From Leucobacter sp. UBA1945 (GTDB taxonomy: Bacteria > Actinomycetota > Actinomycetes > Actinomycetales > Microbacteriaceae), in contig DDEV01000008.1 in the NCBI GenBank assembly GCA_002336855.1, forward strand, positions 149-64,148: a stretch of 64,000 nt of DNA, read 5' to 3'. Shown here in pieces: positions 51,527-60,894 of the stretch. The stretch's first letter is position 1. Each line of letters opens with the position of its first letter. A program made the position numbers and the translations under genes. The notes below the pieces were generated by a model, which was not told the DNA's origin, did not search any database, and was given only the letters and a program-made list of their open reading frames with translations.

Positions 51527-52471
51527 TCAGTAGACCGGCTGCGCCCAGTGCTCGAAGCCCGCAACCTTGCCGCGCACCGCGTCCTGGTAGAGCTTCTGCA
51601 GCTGTGCGGTGATCTCGCCGGCCGATGCATCGCCGATGGGGTGTCGATCCACGCTCTTCACGTGGTTCACCTCGGCGGCACTGCCGCACACGAACACCTC
51701 GTCTGACGAGTAGAGCTCGGTGCGGTCGATCGGGCGCACCTCGAGTTCAAGGCCGAGCTGTTTCTCGACGAGTTGGATCACCGAGTCTCGGGTGACACCC
51801 TCGAGAATGCTGTTGGTCGACGGGGGAGTGGCGAGGCGGCCGTTGCGGTAGATGAAGACGTTGTAACCCGCGCCCTCGGCCACATAGCCCTCCTGCGTCA
51901 ACAGCAGTGCTGCGTCGTAGCCGTTGCGTCGTGCCTCGAGCAGCGCCAAGCGGCCGTTCTGGTAGTTCGCGATCGACTTCACCCGCGGCGGCATCGAGCG
52001 ATCGGAGAGCCTTGCCCAGCTGCTGATCTGCACGTTGAGGCCAGTCGCGCCGAAGTAGTTGCCCATGGGAATGGCGGCCATGTAGGTGGTTGAGGGGCCG
52101 GTATCGTCTGGCTTGCCGTCGGCCGAGTCGACGAACACCTGGGCGCGCATATGCAAGTTGCACTTGAGATTGTTGGAGCGTACGAGGCCGAGCAGCTGCT
52201 CTGAGAGCACATCGATGTCGGTCGGCCCGTCGATCTCGACGACGCGCATGGAGTCGATGAGGCGCTTCATGTGGTCCTGCACGCGGAAGGCGTACAGCTG
52301 GTTGTCGTCGTCAGACCAGTAGGCGCGGAAACCTTCGAAGACCCCCACCCCGTACTTCAGCGTGGTGCTCAGCACGTGCAGCTTCGCGTCCGCGTAGGGC
52401 ACGAGTTCACCGTCGTGCAGCAGGTACTCCACGTGCTTCGGGTCGTTCACTGTCTGTTCGTTGTTCGCCAA
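51527..52471 (-). CDS. Class IV aminotransferase, branched-chain (IlvE) type
   Basis: A PLP-dependent transaminase of fold type IV. The IlvE signature KYGVGVFEGFRAYW is at about residues 39-52. The PLP lysine is Lys165 in RVKSIANYQNGRLAL. The phosphate and cofactor block EGYVAEGAGYNVFIYRNGRLATPP follows. 314 residues. In this operon a catabolic role, converting an amino acid released by the amidases to its 2-oxo acid, seems more likely than leucine, isoleucine and valine biosynthesis; D-amino-acid transaminases belong to the same class, so stereochemistry is open. Confidence 0.88.
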   Translation of the reverse strand: MANNEQTVNDPKHVEYLLHDGELVPYADAKLHVLSTTLKYGVGVFEGFRAYWSDDDNQLYAFRVQDHMKRLIDSMRVVEIDGPTDIDVLSEQLLGLVRSNNLKCNLHMRAQVFVDSADGKPDDTGPSTTYMAAIPMGNYFGATGLNVQISSWARLSDRSMPPRVKSIANYQNGRLALLEARRNGYDAALLLTQEGYVAEGAGYNVFIYRNGRLATPPSTNSILEGVTRDSVIQLVEKQLGLELEVRPIDRTELYSSDEVFVCGSAAEVNHVKSVDRHPIGDASAGEITAQLQKLYQDAVRGKVAGFEHWAQPVY

Positions 52472-52481
52472 CTGTCTCTCC

Positions 52482-53102
52482 TCAGTTCTTCGTTGTCTGT
52501 ATTGCCTTGAGAATGCTGTCGCTCGATTCGACAGTTCCCAGGAAGATGGAAACGTTCTTCATCGTGGCCTCGTGAAGATCACGCCAGGGCGAGGCGCAAC
52601 CGTCTTCGATGACCGTCACGCGCAGATCGCGAGAGCAGGCGTCTCGGGCCGTGCCATCGACGCAGTAGCTGCTCGAGACGCCGCAGATGAGTACCTCGCG
52701 GATGCCCCGCATGCGCAGATCCACCTCAAGCCCCGTGCCGTAGAAGCCGCTCGCGCGGTGTTTGACGATGCGCACGTCGTCGGGGGTCACCCGCTCGCGC
52801 AGCTCATCTACCAGCTCGGCGTCCCAGCTGCCCCGCACGCAAGGGGGAAGTGAGAGCTCGGTCTGGGGATTCTTGAGCCGAGAGCGGTCGATCGACCGGT
52901 CGTCGGCAAGATGCTCCTGGGTGACCCAGAAGACCGGAAGGCCCCATTCGTGCGCCGCGTCGACGAGTCTGCCGATCACCGGAATCACCGCCAGATTGTC
53001 TTCGATATCCATCGCCTTGGCGACGGACCCCTCGGGGTGGCAGAAACCGTTCTGCATATCAATGACGATCAGCGCCGCGTCGCGAAGTTCCTTCTGATCC
53101 AC
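52482..53102 (-). CDS. Isochorismatase-like amidohydrolase (N-carbamoylsarcosine amidase / RutB type)
   Basis: A 206-residue cysteine hydrolase. The catalytic triad is visible: Asp15 in LIVIDMQNGF, Lys114 in RIVKHRASGFYGT and Cys147 in GVSSSYCVDGTARDA. The RASGFYGT sequence after the lysine and the CVDGT loop suit ureido- or carbamoyl-amide hydrolases better than isochorismate lyases. GTG start with GAGGTGA upstream. Placed beside a hydantoinase, cleavage of an N-carbamoyl amino acid to amino acid, CO2 and ammonia is the most likely reaction (inference). Confidence 0.87.
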   Translation of the reverse strand: MDQKELRDAALIVIDMQNGFCHPEGSVAKAMDIEDNLAVIPVIGRLVDAAHEWGLPVFWVTQEHLADDRSIDRSRLKNPQTELSLPPCVRGSWDAELVDELRERVTPDDVRIVKHRASGFYGTGLEVDLRMRGIREVLICGVSSSYCVDGTARDACSRDLRVTVIEDGCASPWRDLHEATMKNVSIFLGTVESSDSILKAIQTTKN

Positions 53103-53120
53103 TGGGTCACCTCTTTCGAA

Positions 53121-54731
53121 TTACTCTGCGCTGAGCAGAGATGGGTTGATGGTGCGAAGCGGGCTGTTGTAGAAGCCGGTCACGTTCGATCTGTGTGCCT
53201 GCGCATTTGCACTGTCTACGATGTAGACGATCGGCATGTCGGTCGTGCCGAGGGCCGCGATGTCAGAGATCAACTGCTGACGCTCGTCGGGGGCCGCGGT
53301 CTGCGCCTTGCCAACGAGTGCGTCGTACTCAGGGCTGTTGTACCCGAAGCTGTTGATCGCTGACGTCGACAGGGTGAACGCCGCGGCTCCGTAAGTGGCG
53401 TCGGCGACGAAGGTCGAATCGCTGTAGAAGGTCGCGTCGTAGCGACCCTCGCGCACGAGCTGGAAGAACTCGGCGGCGCCGGCCACGTTCTGCAGCTGCA
53501 TGTCGATGCCGATCTCCTTCAGGTCTGCCTGCACCTGGATGGCGAGCGGCTCAACCCAGGGGCCTGGGCGCGATGCGCTGTAGAGCGCGGTGAAGGTGAA
53601 CCCGTCAGGGTAGCCGGCCTCAGCGAGCAGCTTCTTCGCGTCCTCGGGGTCGTAGGTGTAGACCTCTTTCGGCTCGGGGAAGTCGTAGTACTGCGGCACC
53701 CCGTGCTTGGCGCTCTTGCCGAGGCCGCGGTAAATGTTCTCGGTGATCTGATCGCGGTTGATTGCCATCGAGATGGCTTGGCGCACGCGAACATCCTTGA
53801 ACAGCTCGTTGTTCTGCTGCAGGAAGATCTCGTCGCGGTCTGCCGAGACGCAGTTCTCGACGGTGACGCCCTCTGCGTCGCGAAGCTGGTCGTACTCCGC
53901 AAGCGTCAACGCGTCAGACCACTCGACATCGCCCGAACGCACGAGCTGCATGCGCGTCGCCGAGTCTGGCACTGCGGTCAGGGTGACTGAGTCGAAGTTA
54001 CCGCGGTCGAAGGTGTAGTTCGGGTTCTCCGAGAAGACGACCTCGGTGCCGGGCTCGAAGCGGTCGACCTGCCAGGGGCCAAAGTTGGCTGAGTTGGTCT
54101 TGAAGAACTCGGCCGCCCAGGGATCCTCGGGGGTCACGTGCTTCTTCCCCTCCGTGCTGTCCTGGATCGTCAGCAGCACGCTCGCGAACTGCATCACATC
54201 AAACGAGGTCGACTCGAGCACGTTCATCTGCACCGTTTTGTCGTCGATGATCGTGACGAGGTCGTCGATGTTGTAGCGGCCGATGAATCCGAGTGCGGTC
54301 TTGATGAAGGGTTCGAGCGCGAGTTGACGCTCGACGCTCCACTTGACGTCTTCCGAGGTGAGCTCGTTGCCCGCGTTGCTGACCGCATCGCTCAGATGAA
54401 AGACGACACTCTTGCCGTCATCTGCGACATCCCACGACTTCGCGAGGTGGGGAGCGAGATCTTTCGACTCACCGAGCACATCGCAGCCGCCCATGTAACG
54501 CACCAAGGTTGAGTCGAAGACCGAGTAGACGATCTTGCTCGGCTGGCCACCCCAAGGGCTTTGGTCGAGATGGTCGGGAATGCCGGCGACAGCGTAGCTG
54601 AAGCTCGTGTCTGCCGCGACCTTGTCACCGCCGCTCGTGTCTTCTTGCAGGCTGCAACCTGCGAGCAGCAGCGAACCCACGGAGATCAAACCGATCGCCG
54701 AGAGGGTTCTGTTACGAAGTGAAACGCCCAT
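53121..54731 (-). CDS. ABC transporter substrate-binding lipoprotein, family 5 (oligopeptide/nickel type)
   Basis: A 536-residue extracellular receptor. The N-terminus has a lipoprotein signal with lipobox SLLLAGC at about residues 18-24 (acylated Cys about 24). The SBP_bac_5 core follows, with the typical KKAYDPEDAKKLLAEAGYPDGFTF-like block (here KEVYTYDPEDAKKLL) and VRQAISMAINRDQI. The ATG follows AAAGGAGT; a longer frame upstream is rejected. Co-operonic with two permeases and two ATPases. The ligand is unknown; the pathway genes suggest a cyclic amide, ureide or small peptide. Confidence 0.92.
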   Translation of the reverse strand: MGVSLRNRTLSAIGLISVGSLLLAGCSLQEDTSGGDKVAADTSFSYAVAGIPDHLDQSPWGGQPSKIVYSVFDSTLVRYMGGCDVLGESKDLAPHLAKSWDVADDGKSVVFHLSDAVSNAGNELTSEDVKWSVERQLALEPFIKTALGFIGRYNIDDLVTIIDDKTVQMNVLESTSFDVMQFASVLLTIQDSTEGKKHVTPEDPWAAEFFKTNSANFGPWQVDRFEPGTEVVFSENPNYTFDRGNFDSVTLTAVPDSATRMQLVRSGDVEWSDALTLAEYDQLRDAEGVTVENCVSADRDEIFLQQNNELFKDVRVRQAISMAINRDQITENIYRGLGKSAKHGVPQYYDFPEPKEVYTYDPEDAKKLLAEAGYPDGFTFTALYSASRPGPWVEPLAIQVQADLKEIGIDMQLQNVAGAAEFFQLVREGRYDATFYSDSTFVADATYGAAAFTLSTSAINSFGYNSPEYDALVGKAQTAAPDERQQLISDIAALGTTDMPIVYIVDSANAQAHRSNVTGFYNSPLRTINPSLLSAE

Positions 54732-54818
54732 GTTTACTCCTTTAATAGAATGAGTCATTTGATAATAAATTGAAGATGAATGGATGGTCAAGTATGCAAA
54801 CGTGTTGAAGGTTACGAA

Positions 54819-55832
54819 TTAGAAACGAATACGAGGATCAAGTAGCGCGACTGCGACGTCGAGCAGGATGTAGGCGACGATGACGACCGACCCGGTCACG
54901 AGGATGAACCCCTGAATCACGGGCAGGTCGCCCTTCAGCACGCCGTCGAGTGCCCAGGCTCCGGCGCCCGGCCACGAGAACACGACCTCAATGATCGCCT
55001 GCGCGCTGAGGCTGACACCGAAAAGAATCGCCGTGTACGTCAGCACCGATGTGCGCGATGAAAGCAGCGCATAGCGGATCACCTGCCACTCAGACAGGCC
55101 GCAGCCGCGCGCGAACTCGATCTGAGGCTGCACGAGCGCCTGCGTCGTCGAGGTGCGAACCGTCTTCGCGAAGTATGCAGCGAGAAATACGGCCGTGCTG
55201 ATCACGGGCAGGATTGCGTGCGCGGCGACCGCGGAGAGCAGACTGGTGTTGCCGCTCAGTACAGCGTCAAGCAGGGTGACTCCGGTGATGTTCGGAGAGG
55301 GCGGTGTCGATGAATACAGCATTCCTGTTGGTGTCGGGAAGATGCGGAACTCGAAAACGAAGAGGAAGATCAGGACGACGCCAAGAAAGAACGGCGGAAT
55401 GCCCTGTGCCACGGAGATGAAGAGCGACGCGATCCTGCCGGTGGCGCGGCGCTGGTAGTACGCGCCGAGCGCTCCGATCGCGGTGCCGATGAGCGCCGCC
55501 AGCAGAAGCGATGGCACGATCAACACGAGCGTATTCGGCAGGCGACGCATGAGTTCACCCATCACCGACGAACCGGTCAGATACGAGTTGCCAAGGTCGC
55601 CCTGAATCGCTCCGAGCATGAACGAGACGTACTGCGCCCCGAGCGGACGGTTGAAGCCGAGATCCTCTCTCACCTGCTCGAGCTGTTCATCAGTTGCGAA
55701 GTCGCCGAGGATGAGCGAAGCGGGATCCCCGGGAATCAGCAAGATCAGACTGAACGTGAGCGTCGCGAGCACAAAGAACATGAGCGGCAAGAGTGCGATG
55801 CGCTTCAGTGTGAATATGACGGCGTTCTTCAT
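54819..55832 (-). CDS. ABC transporter permease, DppB/OppB type
   Basis: A 337-residue inner-membrane permease with six helices. The N-terminal KRIALLPLMFFVLATLTFSLILLIPGDP stretch is typical of DppB. So is the cytoplasmic EAA loop region around QIEFARGCGLSEWQVIRYALL. The ATG overlaps the stop of the upstream ATPase gene (ATGA). It pairs with the DppC-type permease at the promoter-proximal end of the operon. Confidence 0.92.
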   Translation of the reverse strand: MKNAVIFTLKRIALLPLMFFVLATLTFSLILLIPGDPASLILGDFATDEQLEQVREDLGFNRPLGAQYVSFMLGAIQGDLGNSYLTGSSVMGELMRRLPNTLVLIVPSLLLAALIGTAIGALGAYYQRRATGRIASLFISVAQGIPPFFLGVVLIFLFVFEFRIFPTPTGMLYSSTPPSPNITGVTLLDAVLSGNTSLLSAVAAHAILPVISTAVFLAAYFAKTVRTSTTQALVQPQIEFARGCGLSEWQVIRYALLSSRTSVLTYTAILFGVSLSAQAIIEVVFSWPGAGAWALDGVLKGDLPVIQGFILVTGSVVIVAYILLDVAVALLDPRIRF

Positions 55833-56791
55833 CGTGCTGCCACCTTCTGCTCGAGGCGGATGCACGCCGCCGAACGTTCATCTGTGATCGCCCTCAGCGG
55901 CACCGGCGTCTCATTGCACTCCGGGATCGCGATGGGGCACCTGCTGTAGAGCGGGCAGCCCGGAAACACGGTCGCCGGGCTCGGAATGTCGCCGCTCAAT
56001 CGTTTGGAGACCGATTTCTCGTCGGGGTCGACGGAGAGCGTGGACGACAGCAGCGCCACACTGTAGGGGTGCTGCGGCTCATCGATGATCTGCGCGGCGG
56101 GACCTGTCTCCATGAACCGACCCATGTACATCACGGCCGTGGTGTTGCTGAAGAAGCGAACCGTCGCGATGTCGTGCGAGATGAAGAGGTAGGTGAGGTT
56201 GTGCGACTTCTGCAGATCCTTCAGGAGGTTGAGGATCGTGGCCCGAACGGTGAGGTCGAGCGAAGAAGTGGGCTCATCGAGCACGATGAGCTTCGGGTTC
56301 ACGATGAGGGCGCGCGCAATGCCGATGCGCTGCTGTTGGCCGCCGCTCATGTCTGCCGGGTGTCGCTTCAGCACCGCCGAGCTGAGGCCTACCTCTTCGA
56401 GCACCGAGACGACGCGGTCGCGGCGTTCGGTTCGTGAGACCTCGGGCGAGAAGATGCTGATTGGCTCACCGATAATGCTCTCTACGGTCATTCTCGGGTT
56501 GAGCGACTCGTAGGGTTCCTGAAATACGACGGAGAGATCAGACCTGACCCGGCGAAGCTCACGTGGAGACATCGAGGTGAGATCTTTGCCGTCGAACACG
56601 ACGTTCCCCTGCTCGGGCTTCAACAAGCCGAGCACGATCCTGCCGACTGTCGACTTGCCAGAGCCGCTCTCGCCGATGAGGCTCATCGTCTGCCCCTGCT
56701 CGATTGAGAAGCTGACGTCGTCGACCGCGCGCACGGTCTTCTTGCCGCGTCGAAAATCTTTCGTGATACCAGAGACTTCAAGCAGTGCCAT
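55829..56791 (-). CDS. ABC transporter ATPase, DppF/OppF type
   Basis: A 320-residue ATPase. Walker A is GESGSGKSTVGR (about residues 39-50), the signature is DMSGGQQQRIGIARAL, Walker B is LIVLDEPTSSLD. The C-terminal oligopeptide-type extension includes the cysteine-containing PGCPLYSRCPIAIPEC motif typical of OppD/OppF proteins. The start is 2 nt after the DppD-type stop. Part of the five-gene importer. Confidence 0.94.
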   Translation of the reverse strand: MALLEVSGITKDFRRGKKTVRAVDDVSFSIEQGQTMSLIGESGSGKSTVGRIVLGLLKPEQGNVVFDGKDLTSMSPRELRRVRSDLSVVFQEPYESLNPRMTVESIIGEPISIFSPEVSRTERRDRVVSVLEEVGLSSAVLKRHPADMSGGQQQRIGIARALIVNPKLIVLDEPTSSLDLTVRATILNLLKDLQKSHNLTYLFISHDIATVRFFSNTTAVMYMGRFMETGPAAQIIDEPQHPYSVALLSSTLSVDPDEKSVSKRLSGDIPSPATVFPGCPLYSRCPIAIPECNETPVPLRAITDERSAACIRLEQKVAAR

Positions 56792-56793
56792 GG

Positions 56794-57771
56794 TTACGCC
56801 ACCTCCGAGGAAACAAGCTGGTGATGGCACGCGACCGCGCGGGTGCCCGATTCTTGGGTCATCGCGGGCATGCGTTCGAGGCAGACATCGCTCGCGAACT
56901 TGCAACGCGAGACGTAGGGGCAGCCGACCGGATAGTTGATGAGGTCTGGCAGCGACCCGCTCAACCCCTTGATCTCGCCGTCGGCCTTCGGCACGGCGTC
57001 GAGTAGGGCCTTCGTGTACGGGTGCTTCGGATTCTTGAAGACCTCCCGAACCGAGCCGATCTCAACGGGTTTGCCCGCGTACATGACCATGACTCTTGTG
57101 CAGTACTGGGCGACCACGCTGAGGTCGTGAGTCACGAGCAGCATCGAACGGTTGTCTTCTTTGATGAGTCCGGTGATCAGATCTAGGATCTGGCGCTGCA
57201 CCGTCACGTCGAGGGCGGTGGTCGGCTCGTCAGCGAGTAGCAGCAGCGGGTTGTGGATCATCGCCATGGCGATGACGACTCGCTGCGCCATGCCGCCGCT
57301 GAGCTCGTGGGCGTAGCCGTCGAGCACGCGTTCGGGGCCGGCGATGCCGACGCTCGCGAGTGCTTGGAGCGCCTCGGCCCGGCACTGCTTGCGCGATTCC
57401 TTGCGATGCGCCCTGATGATGTTGGCGAACTGCCGCTCGATGCTCAGGATCGGGTTGAGCGCACCGAACGGACTCTGGCTGATGAAGCCGATATCCCGTC
57501 CGCGGGTGCGGCGAAGTTCGCGGGGTGGCATTGCGAGGAGATCGCGATCCTGAAAACGCACCTCTCCGCTGTCGATGCGGCCCGGGGTTTGCGTGAGACC
57601 GACGATCGCGCGAAGCGTTGCCGACTTGCCGCAGCCGGATTCGCCGACGACGCCGAGGATCTCGCCCTGGCGCACCTCGAAGTTCACCCCGTTGACGGCG
57701 TGCACCTCACCGAGGCGGGTGTCGAAGGAGACCCTGAGGTCGTTGACGCTGAGCAGTGCCTGCGCGCTCAT
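56794..57771 (-). CDS. ABC transporter ATPase, DppD/OppD type
   Basis: A 325-residue ATPase. Walker A is [17 protein letters not shown], the signature is [16 protein letters not shown], Walker B is [12 protein letters not shown], and the C-terminal motif [15 protein letters not shown] is the oligopeptide-type extension. The ATG overlaps the DppC stop (ATGA). It pairs with the DppF-type ATPase downstream. Confidence 0.94.
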   Translation of the reverse strand: MSAQALLSVNDLRVSFDTRLGEVHAVNGVNFEVRQGEILGVVGESGCGKSATLRAIVGLTQTPGRIDSGEVRFQDRDLLAMPPRELRRTRGRDIGFISQSPFGALNPILSIERQFANIIRAHRKESRKQCRAEALQALASVGIAGPERVLDGYAHELSGGMAQRVVIAMAMIHNPLLLLADEPTTALDVTVQRQILDLITGLIKEDNRSMLLVTHDLSVVAQYCTRVMVMYAGKPVEIGSVREVFKNPKHPYTKALLDAVPKADGEIKGLSGSLPDLINYPVGCPYVSRCKFASDVCLERMPAMTQESGTRAVACHHQLVSSEVA

Positions 57772-58652
57772 TTCTTGCCCACCCCCAGGAGGAACTCGAG
57801 GTTGTCGGCGATGAGGTTGAACGCGATGATCGCGACCAGCGTGGCGAGGCCTGGGAAGATCGCCACCCACCATGCGCCCTGCGGAATGTACTGACTGCCC
57901 TGCTGGATCATCGATCCCCAGTTCGGAATCGGCGGGTTTGTGCCGAGTCCGATGAAGTTGAGAGAAGCGATCACGATGATGCCATTCGCTGCGGCGAGCG
58001 AGCTCTGCACGAGGATGATGCCGGGGACGTTCGGCAGGATGTGCCGAAAAGTGATGCGGCCAGAGCCTGCCCCGATTGCGTGCGCGGCCTCGACAAAACG
58101 ACTCTCGCGAATGGCGAGCACCTCGGCGCGCACGAGCCGGATGAATCGAGGCACGTTGACGATTGCGAGGGCGACGACGACGTTCTCAAGGTGATTGCCC
58201 GTCACCTGCACGATTACGATCGCGAGAACGATGAGCGGAAACGCCTGAAAGACCTCGACGGCGCGCATCATCCACTCGGTCCAGCGGCTGCGACCGCCCG
58301 CGATGAGGCCGATCGGCACACCAATCAGCAGCGAGACCAGCACACCTGCGACGGCGAGCGGAATGTCCAGCCTGGCGGAGTACATGACGCGGGAGAACAC
58401 GTCGAAGCCCGATCCGTCGGTGCCCATCCAGTGCGTCGCGCTCGGCGGTTGCAGCATGGCGAGCGGGTCGGGCTGCAACGGATTGAAGGCGAACGGCAGC
58501 ACGAACGACGAGGCCACCATGGCCAAAAGAATGAAGATGCCGAACCCGAGGCCGATGAGTTTCGCGGTTCCCGGGTTTCTGCGCATCTGCACGCGTCGTT
58601 CGCCCAGCAGGTCGATCAGCGTGGTAGAGGTCTGAGACGTGCGTGCGCTCAA
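57768..58652 (-). CDS. ABC transporter permease, DppC/OppC type
   Basis: A 294-residue permease; first gene of the ten-gene operon. The OppC N-terminal block [27 protein letters not shown] is followed by five more helices. The EAA-type loop [26 protein letters not shown] is clear. The TTG start (beginning MSARTSQT) is chosen because AAGGGT lies 8 nt upstream and DppC proteins usually start shortly before this point. A longer frame to 58787 would begin inside the 36-bp operator-like sequence and is less likely. The start remains the weak point. Confidence 0.85.
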   Translation of the reverse strand: MSARTSQTSTTLIDLLGERRVQMRRNPGTAKLIGLGFGIFILLAMVASSFVLPFAFNPLQPDPLAMLQPPSATHWMGTDGSGFDVFSRVMYSARLDIPLAVAGVLVSLLIGVPIGLIAGGRSRWTEWMMRAVEVFQAFPLIVLAIVIVQVTGNHLENVVVALAIVNVPRFIRLVRAEVLAIRESRFVEAAHAIGAGSGRITFRHILPNVPGIILVQSSLAAANGIIVIASLNFIGLGTNPPIPNWGSMIQQGSQYIPQGAWWVAIFPGLATLVAIIAFNLIADNLEFLLGVGKK

Positions 58653-58766
58653 CGGCTGACCCTTGCCTTTCGCTTGCAAAGGTGGCCGGATGCCATCAGA
58701 ATTTTCATATGATCTGACTCCCAAAGAACGCCGTCGTACTTCTGTGCCGTTGAGCTGCTGCGTCAA

Positions 58767-58802
58767 CTTCATCATGCTGAAGAGCATAACACTATGATGA
58801 AG
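58767..58802. promoter_or_regulatory. 36-bp tripartite operator-like sequence, copy 2
   Basis: CTTCATCAT and ATGATGAAG are perfect 9-bp inverted arms separated by 18 bp. Read on the minus strand, it aligns with 42820-42855 over 36 bp (24 identities), including a third CTTC at the same internal position. Located before the DppC gene, so it would control the transporter-amidase-hydantoinase operon. Confidence 0.6.
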
Positions 58803-58957
58803 ATGGATCGCGCTGATGTCAATGCCTCCGGCGCCTATTTGCTGGATCTCTCTTGAAAATCCACCGGAGAATGCCGATCCTATCGGTTTTGTATACCATT
58901 TTCGAGGCGTGTGTTGGGCATTCCTTGCCGTGATCCTGCATTTTCTGCCCGGGTCAA

Positions 58958-58998
58958 ATGCGAAGCGCCCCCTCCGCTTTGGAGGGGGCGCTTCGCAT
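58958..58998 (-). terminator. Terminator after paaK (perfect 18-bp stem)
   Basis: An 18-bp arm running from ATGCGAAGCG to CCCTCC pairs perfectly with its complement around a 5-nt loop. It starts 14 nt after the paaK stop on the minus strand, followed by a short TTTG run. It isolates paaK from the ABC-hydantoinase operon. Confidence 0.85.
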
Positions 58999-59012
58999 GC
59001 AGGAGCGAAGAA

Positions 59013-60323
59013 CTACCGCAGATCGTAGAGCCGCTTCAGCTTTCCCTGCGAGCGCTCAAGCGACTCGGCCGGAACGAGCTCGACGCCGACCGATGTGCCG
59101 ATGCGGGTCTTGATGCACTGCTGCAGCGCCTTCGCGGCTGCAGCGGCGTCGGCCTCTTCGACGCCTTCGCGTGGCTCGATCTTCACGGTGAGGGCGTCCA
59201 TTTTGCCGTTGCGAGTGAGCTCGAGCACGAAATGGCTGCTGAGGTCTGGCTGCTCGAGCGCGATCTCTTCGATCTGGGTAGGGAAGAGGTTGACGCCGCG
59301 CAAGATGATCATGTCGTCGTTTCGGCCGGTGATCTTCGCGATACGGCGCATACCTGGGCGAGCCGTGCCCGGAAGTAGCGTGGTGAGGTCACGCGTGCGG
59401 TAGCGAATCACGGGGAACGCCTCTTTGGTGAGGGTGGTGAAGACGAGCTCGCCCTCTTCGCCGTCGGGCACCTGCTGCAGTTGCTCGTCGATGATCTCGG
59501 GCAAGAAGTGGTCTTCCCAGATGTGCGGCCCGTCTTGGGTCTCGACGCACTCGTTGCCGACGCCAGGCCCCATCACCTCGGAGAGGCCGTAAATATCGAC
59601 CGCCTTGATGTTCATGCGCTGCTCGAGTTCGTGTCGCATCGCATCGGTCCATGGCTCGGCGCCGCAGACAGCAACCTTCAGGCTTGTGGCGCGAGGATCG
59701 AGGCCCGCAGCCTCGAATGCGTCGGCGATGGTGAGCAAATAGCTCGGGGTGCACAGAATCGCGTCGGGCTCGAAGTCGGTGATGAGCTGCACCTGCTTCT
59801 CGGTCTGGCCGCCTGACATCGGGATGACGGTGCAGCCGAGACGTTCGATGCCCGCGTGGGCGCCGAGGCCACCGGTGAACAGACCGTAGCCGTAGGCGTT
59901 GTGCACCCGCCAGCCGGGTCGAACGCCGGAGGCGTAGAGCGAGCGCGCAATGAGGTCGGCCCAGTTGTCGAGGTCGCGCTGTGTGTAGCCGACCACGGTC
60001 GGGCGGCCCGTGGTGCCAGATGAGGCGTGAATGCGGCGCACATCTTCGCGGGGCACGGCGAACATGCCGAAGGGGTAGCTCAGGCGCAGATCTTCTTTGG
60101 TCGTGAAGGGCAGCTTCTGCACGTCGGTGAGCGTCTTGATGTCGTCGGGGTGCACACCCGCTGCGTCAAACTTTTCGCGGTAGAGCGGCACGTTTTCGTA
60201 GGCGTGGCGCACGGTCCATTGCAGACGCTCGAGCTGCAGGGCCTCGATGGCGTCTCGGTCGAGGCGTTCTTCAGCGTGCAGGCCGAACTCGTCGGTGCCG
60301 GGTTGCGTCGTGGCGGTCGTCAT
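59013..60323 (-). CDS. paaK: Phenylacetate-CoA ligase
   Basis: First enzyme of the aerobic phenylacetate pathway: phenylacetate plus CoA and ATP to phenylacetyl-CoA. The ANL-family AMP-binding motif HASSGTTGRPTVVGYT is at about residues 93-108. EVMGPGVGNECVETQDGPHIWEDHFLPE and the adenylation hinge RGVNLFPTQIEEI are typical of PaaK. 436 residues, the usual length. An AGGAG lies 10 nt before the ATG. It is downstream of paaI in a leftward pair sharing the divergent promoter region with paaA. Confidence 0.96.
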   Translation of the reverse strand: MTTATTQPGTDEFGLHAEERLDRDAIEALQLERLQWTVRHAYENVPLYREKFDAAGVHPDDIKTLTDVQKLPFTTKEDLRLSYPFGMFAVPREDVRRIHASSGTTGRPTVVGYTQRDLDNWADLIARSLYASGVRPGWRVHNAYGYGLFTGGLGAHAGIERLGCTVIPMSGGQTEKQVQLITDFEPDAILCTPSYLLTIADAFEAAGLDPRATSLKVAVCGAEPWTDAMRHELEQRMNIKAVDIYGLSEVMGPGVGNECVETQDGPHIWEDHFLPEIIDEQLQQVPDGEEGELVFTTLTKEAFPVIRYRTRDLTTLLPGTARPGMRRIAKITGRNDDMIILRGVNLFPTQIEEIALEQPDLSSHFVLELTRNGKMDALTVKIEPREGVEEADAAAAAKALQQCIKTRIGTSVGVELVPAESLERSQGKLKRLYDLR

Positions 60324-60344
60324 GGCGAGGGTACTCCTAGTGCT

Positions 60345-60818
60345 CTACTTTGAGGCGGTGGGCAGTGTGCGGTTTGTGGTGAACGAGCGGCCGCGAAACT
60401 CGGCTACGAGCTCGCCGTGCTGATCGCTGACGGTGATGTCGTAGAGGCCGTTCCGGCCGGCGTTCCAACGTCGCACCGCAGTGGCGGTGAGGGTGTCACC
60501 GGCGTGGCTTGCCTTGGTGAACGTAATGTCTGCGCCCGAAGCGACCGTTGGCTGATCGCCCTCGTTGCAGGCATACGCAAACGCGGTATCGGCGAGCGTG
60601 AACACCATGCCGCCGTGCGTGATGCCGAAGCCGTTCGCCATTTCGGGGCGCACGAGCATCGAGAGCACCGCTCGCCCGCGTTCGAGTTCTTCGATCGTGA
60701 TCCCGAGAAACTGCTTGGTGTTGTCGGTGGGTGCCATATGCGTTGCGGCCCAGGTCGGGTCGGCGCTGTAGGCCAGCGGGTGATCCTGCGAGGCGTTCGG
60801 CGGATTGGTGCTGTTCAT
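60345..60818 (-). CDS. paaI: Hotdog-fold phenylacetyl-CoA thioesterase
   Basis: A 157-residue hotdog thioesterase that rescues CoA from dead-end phenylacetyl-CoA derivatives. The catalytic segment NGFGITHGGMVFTLADTAFAYACN contains the active-site Asp and Gly motif of PaaI. The following ASGADITFTKASHAGDTLTATA strand block fits. First gene of the paaI-paaK pair, with the PaaR-like operator about 80 bp upstream. Confidence 0.9.
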   Translation of the reverse strand: MNSTNPPNASQDHPLAYSADPTWAATHMAPTDNTKQFLGITIEELERGRAVLSMLVRPEMANGFGITHGGMVFTLADTAFAYACNEGDQPTVASGADITFTKASHAGDTLTATAVRRWNAGRNGLYDITVSDQHGELVAEFRGRSFTTNRTLPTASK

Positions 60819-60894
60819 TGACGCTCCGTTGCGTATATAAGAGGGATGTGTCGAAGGATATGCGATCCTCGCCCTTGCAAGCGTGGATGGAATG

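Larger units (their letters stand above)
58653..59012. promoter_or_regulatory. Upstream region of the ABC-hydantoinase operon
   Basis: No gene expected. It holds, from right to left, the paaK terminator (58958-58998), an AT-richer stretch at 58790-58900, the 36-bp operator-like sequence (58767-58802) and about 110 nt of likely leader. No single -35/-10 pair stands out on the minus strand; TATGCT and TAGTGT inside the operator are possible -10 boxes. Confidence 0.4.
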
